Assembly: GCA_016801885.1 (NCBI GenBank) | Contig: CM028887.1 | Coordinates: 21,831,615 to 21,895,614 of the forward strand | Origin: Toxotes chatareus | Lineage: Eukaryota; Chordata; Actinopteri; Toxotidae | Direction: 5' to 3' | Length of the DNA: 64,000 nucleotides | In this document: piece after piece, positions 38,166 through 50,100 of the stretch | Numbering within the stretch: position 1 is the first letter of the stretch | How the letters are laid out: each line of letters begins with the position of its first letter | Notes under the pieces: generated by a model | Database searches by the model: none | Seen by the model: only the letters and a program-made list of their open reading frames with translations | Told to the model about the DNA's origin: nothing | Program-made: the position numbers and the translations under genes

Positions 38166-38862
38166 TATACGTATGAACTACAGATGTTTGCACAAGCAAC
38201 AACGACTCCAGACTCCATGAACTTCATAGGTAATTTAGCTGCATGTTTCTGAATCCTCAAATAAGTCAATTTTTTTCTTGTAGGCATTTCATGTACTATA
38301 TACATAAAATCTATTATTTGTGGATGGTAACTCTGAATGGCTACCTTTTTCCATTGCTCTTTTGTTGTTGCTGATAAACCCTGCAGCAGTTTTATATCCT
38401 TTTTGTGTCTCAGCTCATTGTTTGGCCCAAATACAGGGTATGAAACCTGAGTAGTAACATCTATGGTGCATTTCTGTGCACAGGGTTTGCCAGTTATTTT
38501 ACAAAGTCAACCTTGGACAGTCCCAAAACACATGCATAGATTTGCATTAGAGCCATGCTGGCTGCAGCAGTGTGATGCTGATCCCTGATAACCTTTGTTC
38601 AAAAACTAGATAACATATCACCACTTGTATCTGAAAATTGAATTGGCTGTTGTACATAAGGGAAATATACAAATCTGTCCTCAGGCCTCTCATGACCACT
38701 CCATGACCTCCTTTCCTTCTCTACATGTTATTTCTTTTGTAGAGCCAAACACGTTTAACATCTACAAAAAGTCTTGGGAAATGATCTTAAACTCCGCGCT
38801 GATTTTCAAGAGACCTGATTCTGTTGCCAGTGAATCCTCAATCAGTTCAAAGAACATTATTA

Positions 38863-38866
<4 letters not shown>

Positions 38867-38933
<67 letters not shown>
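38867..38933. repeat. (CA)n microsatellite inside the L1 relic
   Basis: About 33 uninterrupted CA units, among the longest pure arrays in the window, so probably highly polymorphic. Confidence 0.98.
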
Positions 38934-38934
<1 letters not shown>

Positions 38935-39136
38935 ACCCTGAACAATTCAACTGAATCATGAATCTCAATCTTTTGCCATATTTTCATCATCTGATATACA
39001 CAAGGGTCATCTTTGGCTACTATCCTCTTCACACTCAATTCATTGGTCATTGCATTTAAAATTTCCTCTCATCCGCATTGTTTTAAAATAGGGAACATGA
39101 TTCCATCAATGCATATCATCATCTGCTGAAAGCAAG

Positions 39137-39160
39137 ATCAAATCAAATCAAATCAAATCA
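39137..39160. repeat. (ATCAA)n pentanucleotide repeat
   Basis: Nearly five perfect five-base units inside the L1 relic. Confidence 0.9.
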
Positions 39161-40552
39161 TGATTTACTTGTGATGATTTTGAAAGTTCTTGTGTCCTAA
39201 GTATGCTATTGTCTCTGCATCCCAATGGACATTATACCTCCTGGGGTATTAAAATTTAAACTGATTACTGGAGTCCTGTGTACATTTGGTTTATAACCCA
39301 ATAGTGCCCCATACATTTACAATAGGACCATCATTTGTGGAGATTACTGTGAGGGTTGTCCCAGATATAATCTGCAAACAACAAGCAGTTTCTGTTCTAC
39401 CCCAGTGACTTCAATATCTTTCACAGTGTTGTGTCATATTTTTTTATTTGACTTAGAGCCTCAATAAGCAGTGCTAAGAGAAGAGGCAAGATTGGGCAGC
39501 CCCTGCCTCTCTCCTCTCTCTAAGATAAATGAACATAACCGTTTCTCATTAATGGTGATTGTTGTGAGGGCTTATTTTACAGTGCATGGATTTGTCTAAT
39601 AAAAGTGTGACAAAAAACAGATTTTCTTTGCAACTTTTACAGAAAAGAGCATCTAACTAAATCAACAAGGCCTTTTCTGCATCTAATCCCAACAGCTTTT
39701 CTTCCATTTACACAGATGAGTCTCATGTGGGGTTCTCCTCATGTTGCCCTGGGTTTGTCTTTGTTGAATGAAGCGTGTTTGATCTAGGGATGAAGGTAGT
39801 AGCGTTAGGCATTTATTCCTTGTAGAAAACATGACCTAACAAAATGAATCTCAACAACCGCCTCTGCCGTTTTGACATTGCTACCCTGCTGAGATCAGAG
39901 CTAAATGCTATGGCAGAGTGTTCCTTTTACAGATTGGCACTTAATAGCAGGGTGATTAAAAGTTCTTATGTAGCTGTGGTATGGGAGGCACCTCTAGTGT
40001 GTTAGAGGGTAAAAAGTTTGTCAGCTTCACTGGAATATACCCAGTGATTGATCCTGGGTCTGAGCTGCATCAACAAACCCTGTTATCTCACCATAATTAC
40101 AGTGTCTTCTGTGTTGTAATGATGGAAAGGAGAACCAAAAAGGCAAAAAATTAGAACCATCTGTTACAATACCATGCTGGTTCTAAAAGCTAAAAGGGAA
40201 AGTAATATATTCTGTGGAGGAGACAACACATCATTCAGTGGGTCACATCTTAGACAAACAGTCAAACAGTGAGTTAATTTGGGATGGATTAAAAACATAT
40301 ACACACGCTAAGGTTAAGATCTCATGGTAAAACTTCTCACTGTCAGGTTAAGCTTAGCAGCTGGTGACTCCATGTGTATCTGAGCAGACACGTAACAGCC
40401 CACACAGAGGTTTTATCAATGATACAAACTGATGAATTGGCAACAACCATGAAAACTGCATTAAAATAAATGAGGGCACTAGTAGCACAGGAAAGAGCAA
40501 TAGAAGCGAAGTGATAGGTATACAAAACTTTTCTTGTAGATCTTTTCAGTGT

Positions 40553-40580
40553 CTCACACACACACACACACGCACACACA
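40553..40580. repeat. (CA)n microsatellite with one CG interruption
   Basis: About fourteen CA-type units with a single CG step. Confidence 0.9.
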
Positions 40581-40748
40581 GACTTAGATGGTACCTGTTT
40601 GTAGCAGTCATGTCAGTTAATCAATAGTCTGTAACTGAAGGAGTGTAGGCAGGATTGATGAGATTGGCAGGTAGAGAGGACAGTGGAAAGCACTAATGAG
40701 GCAGAGAACATCATTGATCCATTGCTTGAGACTCATTTACATGACATA

Positions 40749-41998
40749 CAGTGGCAAGAAAGAGCATCTACATTTATGTATAAATCTGTCTGTCTTCTTC
40801 ATCTAAGTTACAGTAATGAACAAACAATCTATGCTGATGAGAATGGGAAAAACACTGTTGTCCCCTCATGGAAGTTGCTTTGTTACAACTGCACAATACA
40901 CTGTTAGGAAAGAGGAAGTAAATAAGTGAAAAAGTAAAAAACTACTATAAAATAGTAATGATGATAAATTCCCAGGAAGTGAACTGAAAAAAAAATATAA
41001 AAAAGTAATGTGTGAGGTGGAATCGTCAGGCTTCTGTCGCGGTAACAGAGTGGATGACATCATACATGGACATCATACCTGGTTAGCAGACGGGTGGTGG
41101 CGGGGTGGGTGTAAACAACAACCAAGATGGCATGTGACAACCCACTGGGAATGTAGTATGAACGTAGCCCCACAGCTAACAGTTCAATGTCAGGGTTCCA
41201 CTCACTTCACAGAAGTCCCTTCGATTCCAGACCAGACCAAGGACCAGAACTCTCTTTACTAGTTTTTCCACCGTTAGACAAACTGTCTATAAATGGAGAC
41301 GATTTAGTTCTGTGGCTACTCTCCTCAGAAGTGGGAGTCCAGCTATGATGTCTCCAAAGTCACAAGGCAGAATGATCAGTGAGGCTAAAAAGAAGCCCAG
41401 AGTAACAGCTGAAGGCTTAAAGGAATCATTGGTTGACAGATGGTAAACATCTCTGTCCATGAGTCTATCATACATTTAGTATGGCGCATGGCTGTATAGA
41501 GCATGTGGCCAAGGACATGGACACCACAGAGGAAGCTGTTGCTCTCCAAAAAGAACATCACTGTGCACCTGAAGCTTGCCAAAGAGCATCTTGGCACTCC
41601 ACAACACTACTGGGAAAATGTGTGCTCTGAGCTTATGAAACTAAGGGTGAATAGCTTGGAAAGAACACGCAGCACAATGTATGGTGTGAAGGGGGCACTG
41701 CATACCAACATGAGCACACAAGGTTGTGCGGGTTTGCTCTGCAGCTACTTGAAGAACTTATTTAAAGTTATTTTTGCCAAAGAAGGTTTCACCATTTATT
41801 AAATCCAAGCATGAACTTTTTCCACCAGCATTGTGAATATTTAATTGGTGTGTTCAATAAAGACATGAAAGGTTATAACTGTTTGTTATTAGCGTAAACA
41901 CATTGTGTTCAGCCAAGACTTTATATCACATTTTATGATTATAAATTAATGGAGAAAACCAGGTCAGTGCAAAGGGTTCACATCCTTTTTTGCCACTC
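40749..41998 (+). mobile_element. Tc1-like DNA transposon, internally deleted
   Basis: The left end, CAGTGGCAAGAAAGAGCATC, follows a TA (40747-40748). The right end, CACATCCTTTTTTGCCACTC, is followed by TA (41999-42000). These are decayed inverted repeats of the common teleost element I recall as CAGTGGCAAGAAAAAGTATG...TGAACC. Subterminal CTTCATCTAAGTTACAGTAA also matches. The 3' part keeps the family's TATTAAATCCAAG, GTTCAATAAAGACATGAAA and TTTATATCACATTTTATGA. Length is about 1,250 bp against roughly 1.6 kb for an intact copy. The stretch 40900-41215 has no similarity to the family and is probably a replacement or nested insertion. The transposase is broken, so the copy could move only with help, and end decay makes that unlikely. 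Confidence 0.85.
41270..41805 (+). pseudogene. Tc1-like transposase pseudogene lacking most of the DDE domain
   Basis: The first part (41270-41438) reads TVRQTVYKWRRFSSVATLLR, then SGSPAMMSPKSQGRMISEAK and KKPRVTAEGL, the second paired-type helix-turn-helix region and linker of Tc1 transposases. A stop follows. Another frame resumes at WPRTWTPQRKLLLSKKN ... LKLAKEHLGTPQHYWENV, matching the start of the catalytic domain. The sequence then jumps, after a poor ERTRSTMYGVKGALH stretch, to CAGLLCSYLKNLFKVIFAKE, the family's C-terminal PDRCAGLI.NYRKRL.EVI block. The WG.F ... QQDNDPKH centre, holding catalytic Asp residues, is absent. At least one frameshift and one large deletion make it non-functional. 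Confidence 0.82.
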
Positions 41999-42616
41999 TA
42001 TGTTTAACTGTACATCCTTATTACATTATGTACTATACTGTATTGTTCCCTACAACTGTACCATACTGTGTAAGGTTAAAAGTTGGTTGTGAGTAAAACC
42101 AGCTCTAGTTCCATATTTTTGTTTGTTTTTATCCATTTACATTCTCTGGTTCAATTACATGTTAGTGATTGTGACCACAGTCTGTTGACAGGAGTTGGTC
42201 TGTCAATAAGGATGTCTTACAGCAATAACACAGAAGGGCATCTTATAATGTCATTGTGGCAACGGCGGTGTTGTGCTGTACCCATAAATACAGTACAGAA
42301 ACCCTGGAGATCGATCCTTGAGGGACTGCTGCTGTCTCCAGCATTTCAGGGTTCAGGGATTCCTATTTCCATGGTTACCACAAAAGCTGACATAGCAGCC
42401 AATTATTATGATGGCATCTGAGCATGGCTGAATGTGCCTCTTAAACTAGCAGTAAGGAGTAATAAAAACTTTTTCATATAATCCCATACAATACACAATT
42501 ATTTCTTCCTGAGGTACAATATAACATATCTTATGCTAATAAAGACAACCATGAATAATGCTTCTTATAGTTCTGTGGGTTATGCAGTTAGTTTTAGCTA
42601 CGTATCAGTTTTTTCA

Positions 42617-42753
42617 GCACTGTTAATTGGAGATCATCACTCTAATCCAGAACAGGGGAAGCACAGACCCATGGCTTTGCACTGTTAATTGGAGATCATC
42701 ACCTGGAAACTAATCCAGAACATGCCATGGATAGCAAAGACAGACCCATGGCT
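42617..42753. repeat. Imperfect tandem duplication, 60 and 75 bp
   Basis: Unit 1 (42617-42676) and unit 2 (42679-42753) both start GCACTGTTAATTGGAGATCA and end CAGACCCATGGCT, sharing CTAATCCAGAACA inside. Unit 2 has two small insertions, including CTGGAAA and CATGCCATGGATAGC-like sequence. Confidence 0.9.
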
Positions 42754-44279
42754 GTGTTCTTAATGTTAGGGTTGTTAAGGTTGTTTGTAGACTATGTATT
42801 CATCTGTCTACAGTGTTTTCAGCTGCACAGTTTCTGTTATGTATTCATTGAAATAAATTGAAATAAATTTGTAATGAGTTGAGAGGAATGGAAAGTGTTT
42901 CCTAATATCTTAGATACAGACCAGACACAGACTCATCTGTCAAGCTGCAAAATAAATTTTTTTTTACAAATCCATCAGATGGTGAAAGCTATCCAGTGGC
43001 TGGAGATGTGTCAGTCTGAATCAATTAGCAGACTGACCATCAGACTGAGAACAGCCTCCCTATACCCACATCACTAACATGGCTAAAAACAACTGCAGCT
43101 GTAACACAAAACTTACTGCAGCAGCTATTACTTCCTTTACCTGTAGGAGCCCACGTCAATATGTCTACACCGCTGCTTTTACTTTTCTGTAGGTGGTGCA
43201 GGATGGCATGTGTCCAACTTGTGTGATAATAACAGAGTAGCTCCTGCTGTTCCCAGAGTGTGTAGCTTTGCTAAATGTGAACGAGTAGGTTTGTGAGTAT
43301 GAGAGTGAGACACAAACCAGTTCCATGAGGTGTTTCACACAAAGAAAATGAAAAATAAAAACTCATGTTGCCCTAGCTTCTAAAAGCATATCACAAAGCT
43401 ACCTTCTGTGCCCTGAACGTATTGTGCACCACTTGTGCACACACAGGCCAACCAGTGAACTAAACACATGCTATTAAGGACACATTGACACTGCAAGCTT
43501 TCAAACACAGTCCCTCATATTGAAGTGTGTGATTCAACAGAGCTGGGCGTTGCAGGATGAATGTAGTGTAGTTTGAGGCTTCTGACTGTTTCATGCTTCA
43601 TTCAGAAATGAATACAACAGACTGGGTGCTACACACCACAGAAGATTTGAAACAACTCAGTTTAGAAATCACTGAACATACTCCTCTCTGAATAAGGACT
43701 CTGGCCAAAAGCAGTGTTGTTCTCTGTGTGTGTGTGTGTTTCCTTTGTTATCTCATTGGCAAGCAAGAAGGAATTAAGATTAATCAGGTATTAAGGAAAC
43801 TATGTTGAGAGCATTTTGCATCTGAGAGGTACATAGATGTGAACAGCATGTATGTGATAAAGAATGGGTGTTGAATGTGTGTGTTCTCTATGTTACAGTG
43901 TCTGTTGGGCCAGGGGAGACGTATAAAGTGAAACTAAGTTGAATGAATAGGATTTAAGTAGGGAAAATAAACAAAGAGCTTGCTGATGCAACTGTGCTGA
44001 AATTTACTTCACTAAAATTCAGCTTGGATTCTTATTTATTAGTTCATTCCCCTATCATTTTTAATCAGATAAAAAAGAAAAAAGTGGGGTGGTTGTGGGG
44101 GGTATGAACTTTTTTGGTTTCCGAAGTGTGGCATGCCACAAAAAAAACCTAACTCTGTCATAAAGAGACAGAGACAGAGAGCAGAGTCCAGTCTGCCTGG
44201 TCTGATGAAACAGTAAGCAAAGGCTCGCTCTCCTTATCTCTCAATTGCTTTGTTCATGGAAACAAATCTGTTATATTAC

Positions 44280-44282
<3 letters not shown>

Positions 44283-44334
<52 letters not shown>
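44283..44334. repeat. Compound (TC)n-(CA)n microsatellite
   Basis: About 15 TC units (44283-44312) pass directly into about 11 CA units. Confidence 0.95.
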
Positions 44335-44335
<1 letters not shown>

Positions 44336-45960
44336 ATTGTACTTCTATCTTTGTGAGGACACTCATTGACAAAATGCATTCCCTAGCCCCTTATTCTAAC
44401 CATCTCTCCCAAAATATCTCAACTCAATCTGGTCGAAGTACACACACATCCACCCCCCGCCCCCACCCACATATACACACACATAGCGAAACAGGTAATA
44501 TAATTTCTGACTGCCGTATCCTCTACACACAGACTGCCATTAATTCAGGAGAAATGGTGGGATCCCTCATGTGTTTGTGTCAGCATGTTGCAGACATATA
44601 AGTGTATGTATTTCTGTGCAAACGGTTGGCTTTTTTTTAGACAGCACCTCAGTATGATATCAGTAGTATGCTATCGTGTTGATAATCAACATGAGTGCAT
44701 GCACATATAAATGTAGAGTTGTTATCTTCGATGGCTATGCTCGAAATCACACCCTATTTATGCGGTGCACTACATTTACCGTCTGCTCGGCCCTGCCAGC
44801 TGTCAATCAAATGTGGACGCTGACAAGAAGCAGTACCAGTTTATTTAATGTGTTTTCTGGAGGTCTAAAAATTAGTAGGTGCCTCGGTCTTTTACAGACA
44901 GCCATTACTGTTCTTCACATTTGTCCCTGAATTGAATTTTCTACCTCCAGGAACCAGCAAAGACGGCAACGCAATGCAAATCTTGGCTCAAGACATCTTT
45001 TCATAAAACTATAGCTTATGTCACTGACAGTCTCCATAGTCTCTCAACCACATAATTATCTGTGTGTATAAGAAACCGTTATTCTCTTGTATACCTATGG
45101 ACAAAAGGCTTTTTAGCATGCATATCATCTGTCTGTTCAAATACATGAGCTGTCATTCCATCTTGTGTTGTCAGCAGTGTTAAGATAAAAGACAAGTATG
45201 ACAAGTGATGCTGTTCTAGCCCTTTCTTCGTTCTCCTCTCATGTCAACAGTTTAACATGTTGAAAAGCAGGAGCTGTGCTTTGAGTTGACAAGGTCTGGG
45301 TTCAAATGAAAGCTTTCATCTGATGCACAATATGACACGCACTGAGAAACAAATCAGAAGAGTGCAGAGTCCCTCCCATGAGTATGATTAGCGTGTACAT
45401 GCTGCAGAGAAACAAGGAACAAAAAGAGAGACAGACAGGTGAACGACTGGACATGCACGTAAGTGGGAGGGTTCTCCTTTCAGGCAGTATGGTCTGACGG
45501 GGTTTGCCCTGACGGCAACTGCCAGTCAGTCGCTCTCAGCTCTTTATTGGGTTAGAGCTATCACAGAGGACCAGGTGGCCAACAGGCTGCAGGCAGTCCA
45601 CTTCTGGGAAAAACACACAAACACACTTTGCACGCACACCCAGATTTGCAAATACAGATGCATCCACACATCCACACGAAGGAATAAAAACTAGTTGGTG
45701 CACACAAACACAGTCACTGACTCTAGTGCACGTTTGAAAAAAAAATGGGCAATTTACAGCCAGATTTTGCACAAGTCACCTTCTGTACACATCAGAGTAT
45801 ATCTGAGACACAGGAGGGGATGAAAATGAGGAAGGACCAGCATCAATTTAGCTGAATGACGACAACCCTGCCAAATTATTCTCCTGTCTCCCATACAGCT
45901 TCGCTTGATTAAACTAATATGCCACCAAGGCAGTCTTTCTTTCCTTGTAATCAAACACAC

Positions 45961-45983
45961 TCTCTGTCTGTCTGTCTGTCTGT
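45961..45983. repeat. (TGTC)n microsatellite
   Basis: About five CTGT-type tetranucleotide units. Confidence 0.85.
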
Positions 45984-46749
45984 GTCTCATTCGCTCATGT
46001 TATTTTGGCTATTTCTGTCCATCTCTCTCGATGTCGTCTTCCAATTTTTATATGCTATTCCCTTATGTCTCCTCTCACTTCTTTCCCTTGGTGGTACACG
46101 CATGTCCCTCGCCTCTCGTCTCCTCTGCAGTCCTCTGTATGCTTCTCTCTCTTAATGTATTTAATAACCAACAGTATTAACCACTGCAATTATGTTAATA
46201 CAACTCCCTAATTAAATCTCTTTGCTAACCAGGATCCTGTTAGCTGTTTTCTGCTAATTTAAGATTCATCTTTCAACATGAAAACCACTGAGAGGAGCTC
46301 TATAAATGATTTAAAACAAAGTAAACATGACTGAAATGTTGAAAAGTCCTGAATGTGTCTCCTGGGAGATGTGTTGTACAACCAAACAGAATATCTTGTT
46401 TCCTGTTTAACCTCGCTCTTCTCAACTCTGTGATTCTCATCTTGCTTTGATTCTATTGCTGTCTTTTATTTCCTTCCATACTGCATTTGTCTTTTGCTAC
46501 ATCTCTTTCCTCTTCAGTGAGGTGAATTAATAGCTGAACTGAGCAACAAAATACTTATTTCTAGTGAAACCTTTGGCCTCAGTGGGAGAGTATGAAGATA
46601 AGAGCAGAGGGAAAAGGACAACTGTGAAGGTGAAATATAGATAGAGGAAAAAAATATAGGAAATATAGGAATTATGGATATATTATTTGCTTCTGGACAC
46701 ATCAGTGGCATTATCAGGACTTTCAACATCATATAACCTTCACCAGGTG

Positions 46750-47035
46750 ACCTGCTTCGTGTCCAGATTGCTAAGTCAGTCTTCCACGGTGCTCTTCTCT
46801 TGAGCCAAAGCATTTTGAAAGCTCTCTACCACTTCACTGCTGCTGCTGATGCCCATCAAGATGAAGGCTTGTCAGACGGACATCAGGCAGCAAAACCCCT
46901 GAATCCAACCACTAATGGAAAGCTCCTTGCTGTAAAGCCATTTTTTCCATGTTCAATAACCAGCCCCTTGTACTTGGCCGGTTTCCTTTCAAAGGCGTCA
47001 TCCATGTGATTCTCCCAAGGGACTGTCAGCACCTG
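46750..47035 (-). pseudogene. Retrotransposon-type C-terminal domain relic
   Basis: On the minus strand 47032-46883 reads VLTVPWENHMDDAFERK, then AKYKGLV, then FTARSFPLVVGFRGFAA and a stop. I recall the pattern ELTVPWE....EA.ERK..KY..L....GW....PVEVGCRGF near the end of many fish and cnidarian retrotransposon-derived reading frames. It is probably a nuclease-like domain of a non-LTR element, but I cannot name the clade. In another frame LWLKRRAPWK (about 46813-46780) fits the LW.KR..PW ending of the same proteins. The upstream reverse transcriptase is not recognisable. The segment is broken by stops and frameshifts. Confidence 0.5.
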
Positions 47036-49735
47036 CAGAATAGCAGAGGTATAGGAAGCAATTCTAATCCAATGTGCTTTTGGTCAAATATGGTGACTAT
47101 CTCTTCACAGTCCACTAGGTGTACAGAAAAAAAAAATCGGGTGTTCCTACACAGCTTTGACTCTGTAAATGGGAAACAAACAAAGTGGCTTGGACTAAGT
47201 CACACAACACTGTTCCAGCAAATCAGCGACATGGGCATTCATGCTCGTGCAGTGGACAAGGGAAAGAAGAAGAGTGGAGATGGGGGAAAGAGGCAGTAGT
47301 AGTGAGAGACAGTAAATCTGGCACATGTTAATGTGCTGAACTCCTCAACATAATCACATTTTAAGAAGAGATGGCAGAGAAACAGTGAAATAGGAAGTTG
47401 GAAGAACAAAAACTGAAAAAGCAGTTTCATGACCAGGCAAGGACGAAGGGCTGTGTTAACAACGGTGAGGCTTTCCAACAGAGGAGAGACCTCTAGCATG
47501 AAGAAAGATGTGGAAATTGCTCTTGTCAAGAGTGTCATCAGAGTGTCATTCAGCTTACTTTCTAGATTACCAAGATATGGTGGTGTAGGGAGAGTTATGA
47601 GTATCACTGTCTGGAGCTGTACTGCATATGGGAAACTGTCTTTTCTTCTCTGTATGTTAGCTTTGCAACAACAACTGTAGGGACAGTTTGCTAACCCACA
47701 ACAAAGAATATCCACTTCCATGCTGTGTAGGACACTCTGGATCCCTTTCTGATTTGGTCAGCTAGCCAAGATGTGTGTGCCATTGCCTTGGTAATGTCCT
47801 GTGTCTTTTTCTTTTCCAGAATCATTTACTCTTTCTGCAAACCCAGAAAACAATGCCTGTGTGCAACATGCTGAGGGAATTTCAGTTGTTTCTTCAGATC
47901 TTCCAGCAGGTTTTTGATGCTCCCTGGCTCTCACAGAGGTGATAGTGTGTTTTAAGACCATGTCTTCATCATAACCTGAGCAGATGGCTTTCAACAGTGA
48001 CCTTCAAGCTTTAATCATGTCTCCATTTGTAATGTCTCTCTGCAGTGCTGTGGAGCAAGTAATCATTATCTTACGATATCTGATCTGACCTCTGGAATGT
48101 GACTGGATGTTCATAAGCAATTAGGCTCAGTGGAGTTAATGAACAAACATGGTTTGGCCTAGGTAAAGGGAAGCCATGCTGTTGTGTGGGTTCTGCATCT
48201 ACTAATGCAGATGTAATGCTCCTGTTATTAAACCACGTCCAGGTGAGAAGGATATTTTAGACGCTTTCTGGCCAAATGTTGACAAGGTGTAAATGCATCT
48301 GTCTCTCCAAGAAGCATGTGTAATCTTTGCTCCTCCCAAGTGTAACTATGCATGCTGTGGAAATAGCCTCTACACGGTCTGTCACCTGTGGTAACAGAGC
48401 TGAAATTACACAGACATTAGCTGTCGCTCTCTCTGTCTCATTAAAGCAACAGAAAAAAATCCATCCAGCAATTTCAAATACCAACATACAGAAGGTACGA
48501 GCAGCATGAGATCCTTTAAAGATGATACAACTTTTGTATTGCTTGTAGTTCATAAATGATTTCTGATTTATCCAGGTTTCATGTTATGAAGGGCTGTGAA
48601 AGTAGCTGGCAGCTGCTAGCTAAGATGTTGTTGTTGTAACTAAAATGCTATGCTAAGTTATTCTTCTTTGATTCTTCTTATTTTGGATACAACACACTTA
48701 GCGGATAAGTGTCAATGCACAATGCTAGATGTCCTGTGACTACTATTGTTGTTGATTTTGTATTCATATCATATATTTGATATAATTACCACTAATCAGT
48801 GATAATTAACTCTGACTTTGACCTTGTGCAGCAGCAATGTCAACTATATGCTATATAAGTACAGTGATGCCAGGAGATCTTGAACCAGGGGCTGTGCTTA
48901 ATCAGAAAGATGAGAAGTAGGGACATGCAGGGTGGACTGAAGTGGCTGCTCACCAACTGACTGGCAGCCTCTATTTGTCTGTGCTGACATTGTCTAACTC
49001 TCCTCTTTTCTCCATCTTTCTCTGCACTCTCCTCCTCTTCTCCCTCCCAGAAGATGTGGGACATGGGACAAGTTGTAGTGAGTCACTGTCAGGATAGCAC
49101 CCAGAGGTCAAACAGCATTTGGAAAGAATACACAGCTTTACTGTCTTTCTTGGTTGGCACTGCTACTGCCAGGCTGATATAAGGGACTGGTTAGAGCTCA
49201 CAGTAAGTGTGTGGTCAAGCTGACCTTTGTGCACTAACTAGAATAGACTGTAGCAGCCAGGGCTGTAATTTTAAACGGTAGGGAGTGAGGGGAGGATGGA
49301 GAGAGAAAGAGGGGAGAGAGATGTCTTGTTGAATTAATGCCAAGAGGAAAGAGAAGAGTTGAGCTAAAGAAATGTGGAGTGCAGAGAACTTGTAAACAGA
49401 AGGATGAAGAGGGATTCATGGATAAGAACTGACCCGTAAAGGATTTCACAGAACAGAGATAATGTAAAGCCCAATGAGAGCTTCAGCCCCGTGTGTATTT
49501 CATGGATGCACAATACACAGATCCCAGGGAAAACACACTGTAGATGGTTGATTTTGGATCACGTCACCGCAGAGGCACACCAAATGATGCACCTACCACT
49601 ATTATACTGTTTCTTTTTTTCATGAACATTGTATACTGATGTCAGTCATCCCACAGTTTCCCCGTTACTCACTGTGGTCTGGCATAGTCATTGATGAATA
49701 ATCCGGAGACAGGAGTAGGATGGCAGGCAGTTTAA
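47036..49735. other. Intergenic DNA, no gene seen
   Basis: The largest frame, 160 aa on the minus strand at 47239-47721, is hydrophobic and matches nothing I know. It may include decayed sequence of the retrotransposon relic to its left. The frame at 47758-47994 (minus) is likewise unrecognised. No RNA gene or repeat is evident. Confidence 0.5.
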
Positions 49736-49739
49736 ATTG

Positions 49740-50100
49740 TTAATTTTCTTAAGTATTAAGAAGACATCATTAATAAAGGGTTTACATTAATAGCTTCATT
49801 TGGACTGTCAGGTTGTGAAACATCTCTTTGACTGTTTGATCCCCAGCTCCAAAATCCATTCATTAATAACTTACGTTTTCACACTTAACACTTCATTAAT
49901 AATTTATTAGCATTTATAACTGCATCATTACTGAATAGAAAGAAGAAACTCTAGCCAAAGCAATTTTTCACAACCTGGCAACCCAAATGCTCCTGCTATT
50001 AAGGGCTTATAGGATTTTTCAACATTAATAGAGCCAGTAATTACAACTTCTTGGGGTTCCTTATTATAAGGTACTACTGCTTTATTCATTATATTTTAAC
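49740..50100. repeat. ATTAAT-rich segment, possible teleost interspersed repeat
   Basis: TTAATAA and ATTAAT cores recur throughout, for example CATTAATAAAGGG, CACTTCATTAATAATTTATT and CATTCATTAATAACTTACG. The end reads GGTTCCTTATTATAAGGTAC. This resembles a teleost repeat I remember that has CATTAATAA units and an ACCTTATTATAAAGTGTTACC end. No terminal repeats were found. Confidence 0.4.

Larger units (their letters stand above)
38170..39840 (-). mobile_element. L1-like LINE ORF2 relic (reverse transcriptase to C-terminus)
   Basis: Read leftwards and allowing frameshifts and stops, the L1 ORF2 order is clear. First comes LDQTRFIQQRQTQGNMRRT (L1: HPDQTGFI.GRQ..DNIRR), then LGLDAEKA (L1: SLDAEKAFD). 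Next come ERGERQGLPNLASSL (L1: RGTRQGCPLSPLLF) and CLLFADYIWDNPHS (L1: ISLFADDILL). Then comes FGALLGYKPNV, and finally a C-terminal stretch with MPTRKKLTYLRIQKHAAKLP and MKFMESG, which parallels the last part of L1 ORF2. The catalytic second Asp of FADD is lost (ADY), and several stops interrupt it. A (CA)n microsatellite (38867-38933) has expanded inside. The 5' half with the endonuclease is missing. Family is L1-clade by motif order; subfamily unknown. Confidence 0.72.
42001..46740. other. Intergenic DNA, no gene seen
   Basis: No gene recognised. It includes a tandem duplication at 42617-42753 and microsatellites at 44283-44334 and 45961-45983. Near 44742, CGAAATCACACCCTATTTAT and GTGCACTACATTTACC recall a short teleost repeat. 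The 112-aa frame at 42083-42421 has no family resemblance. Confidence 0.55.

Noticed and set aside
44740..44785. CGAAATCACACCCTATTTAT ... GTGCACTACATT, like a short teleost repeat
   Set aside because: Only about 40 bases resemble it and no borders could be drawn, so it is not listed as an element.
47239..47721. 160-aa minus-strand open frame
   Set aside because: Hydrophobic but without known motifs. It lies next to a decayed retroelement and is probably chance or relic sequence.
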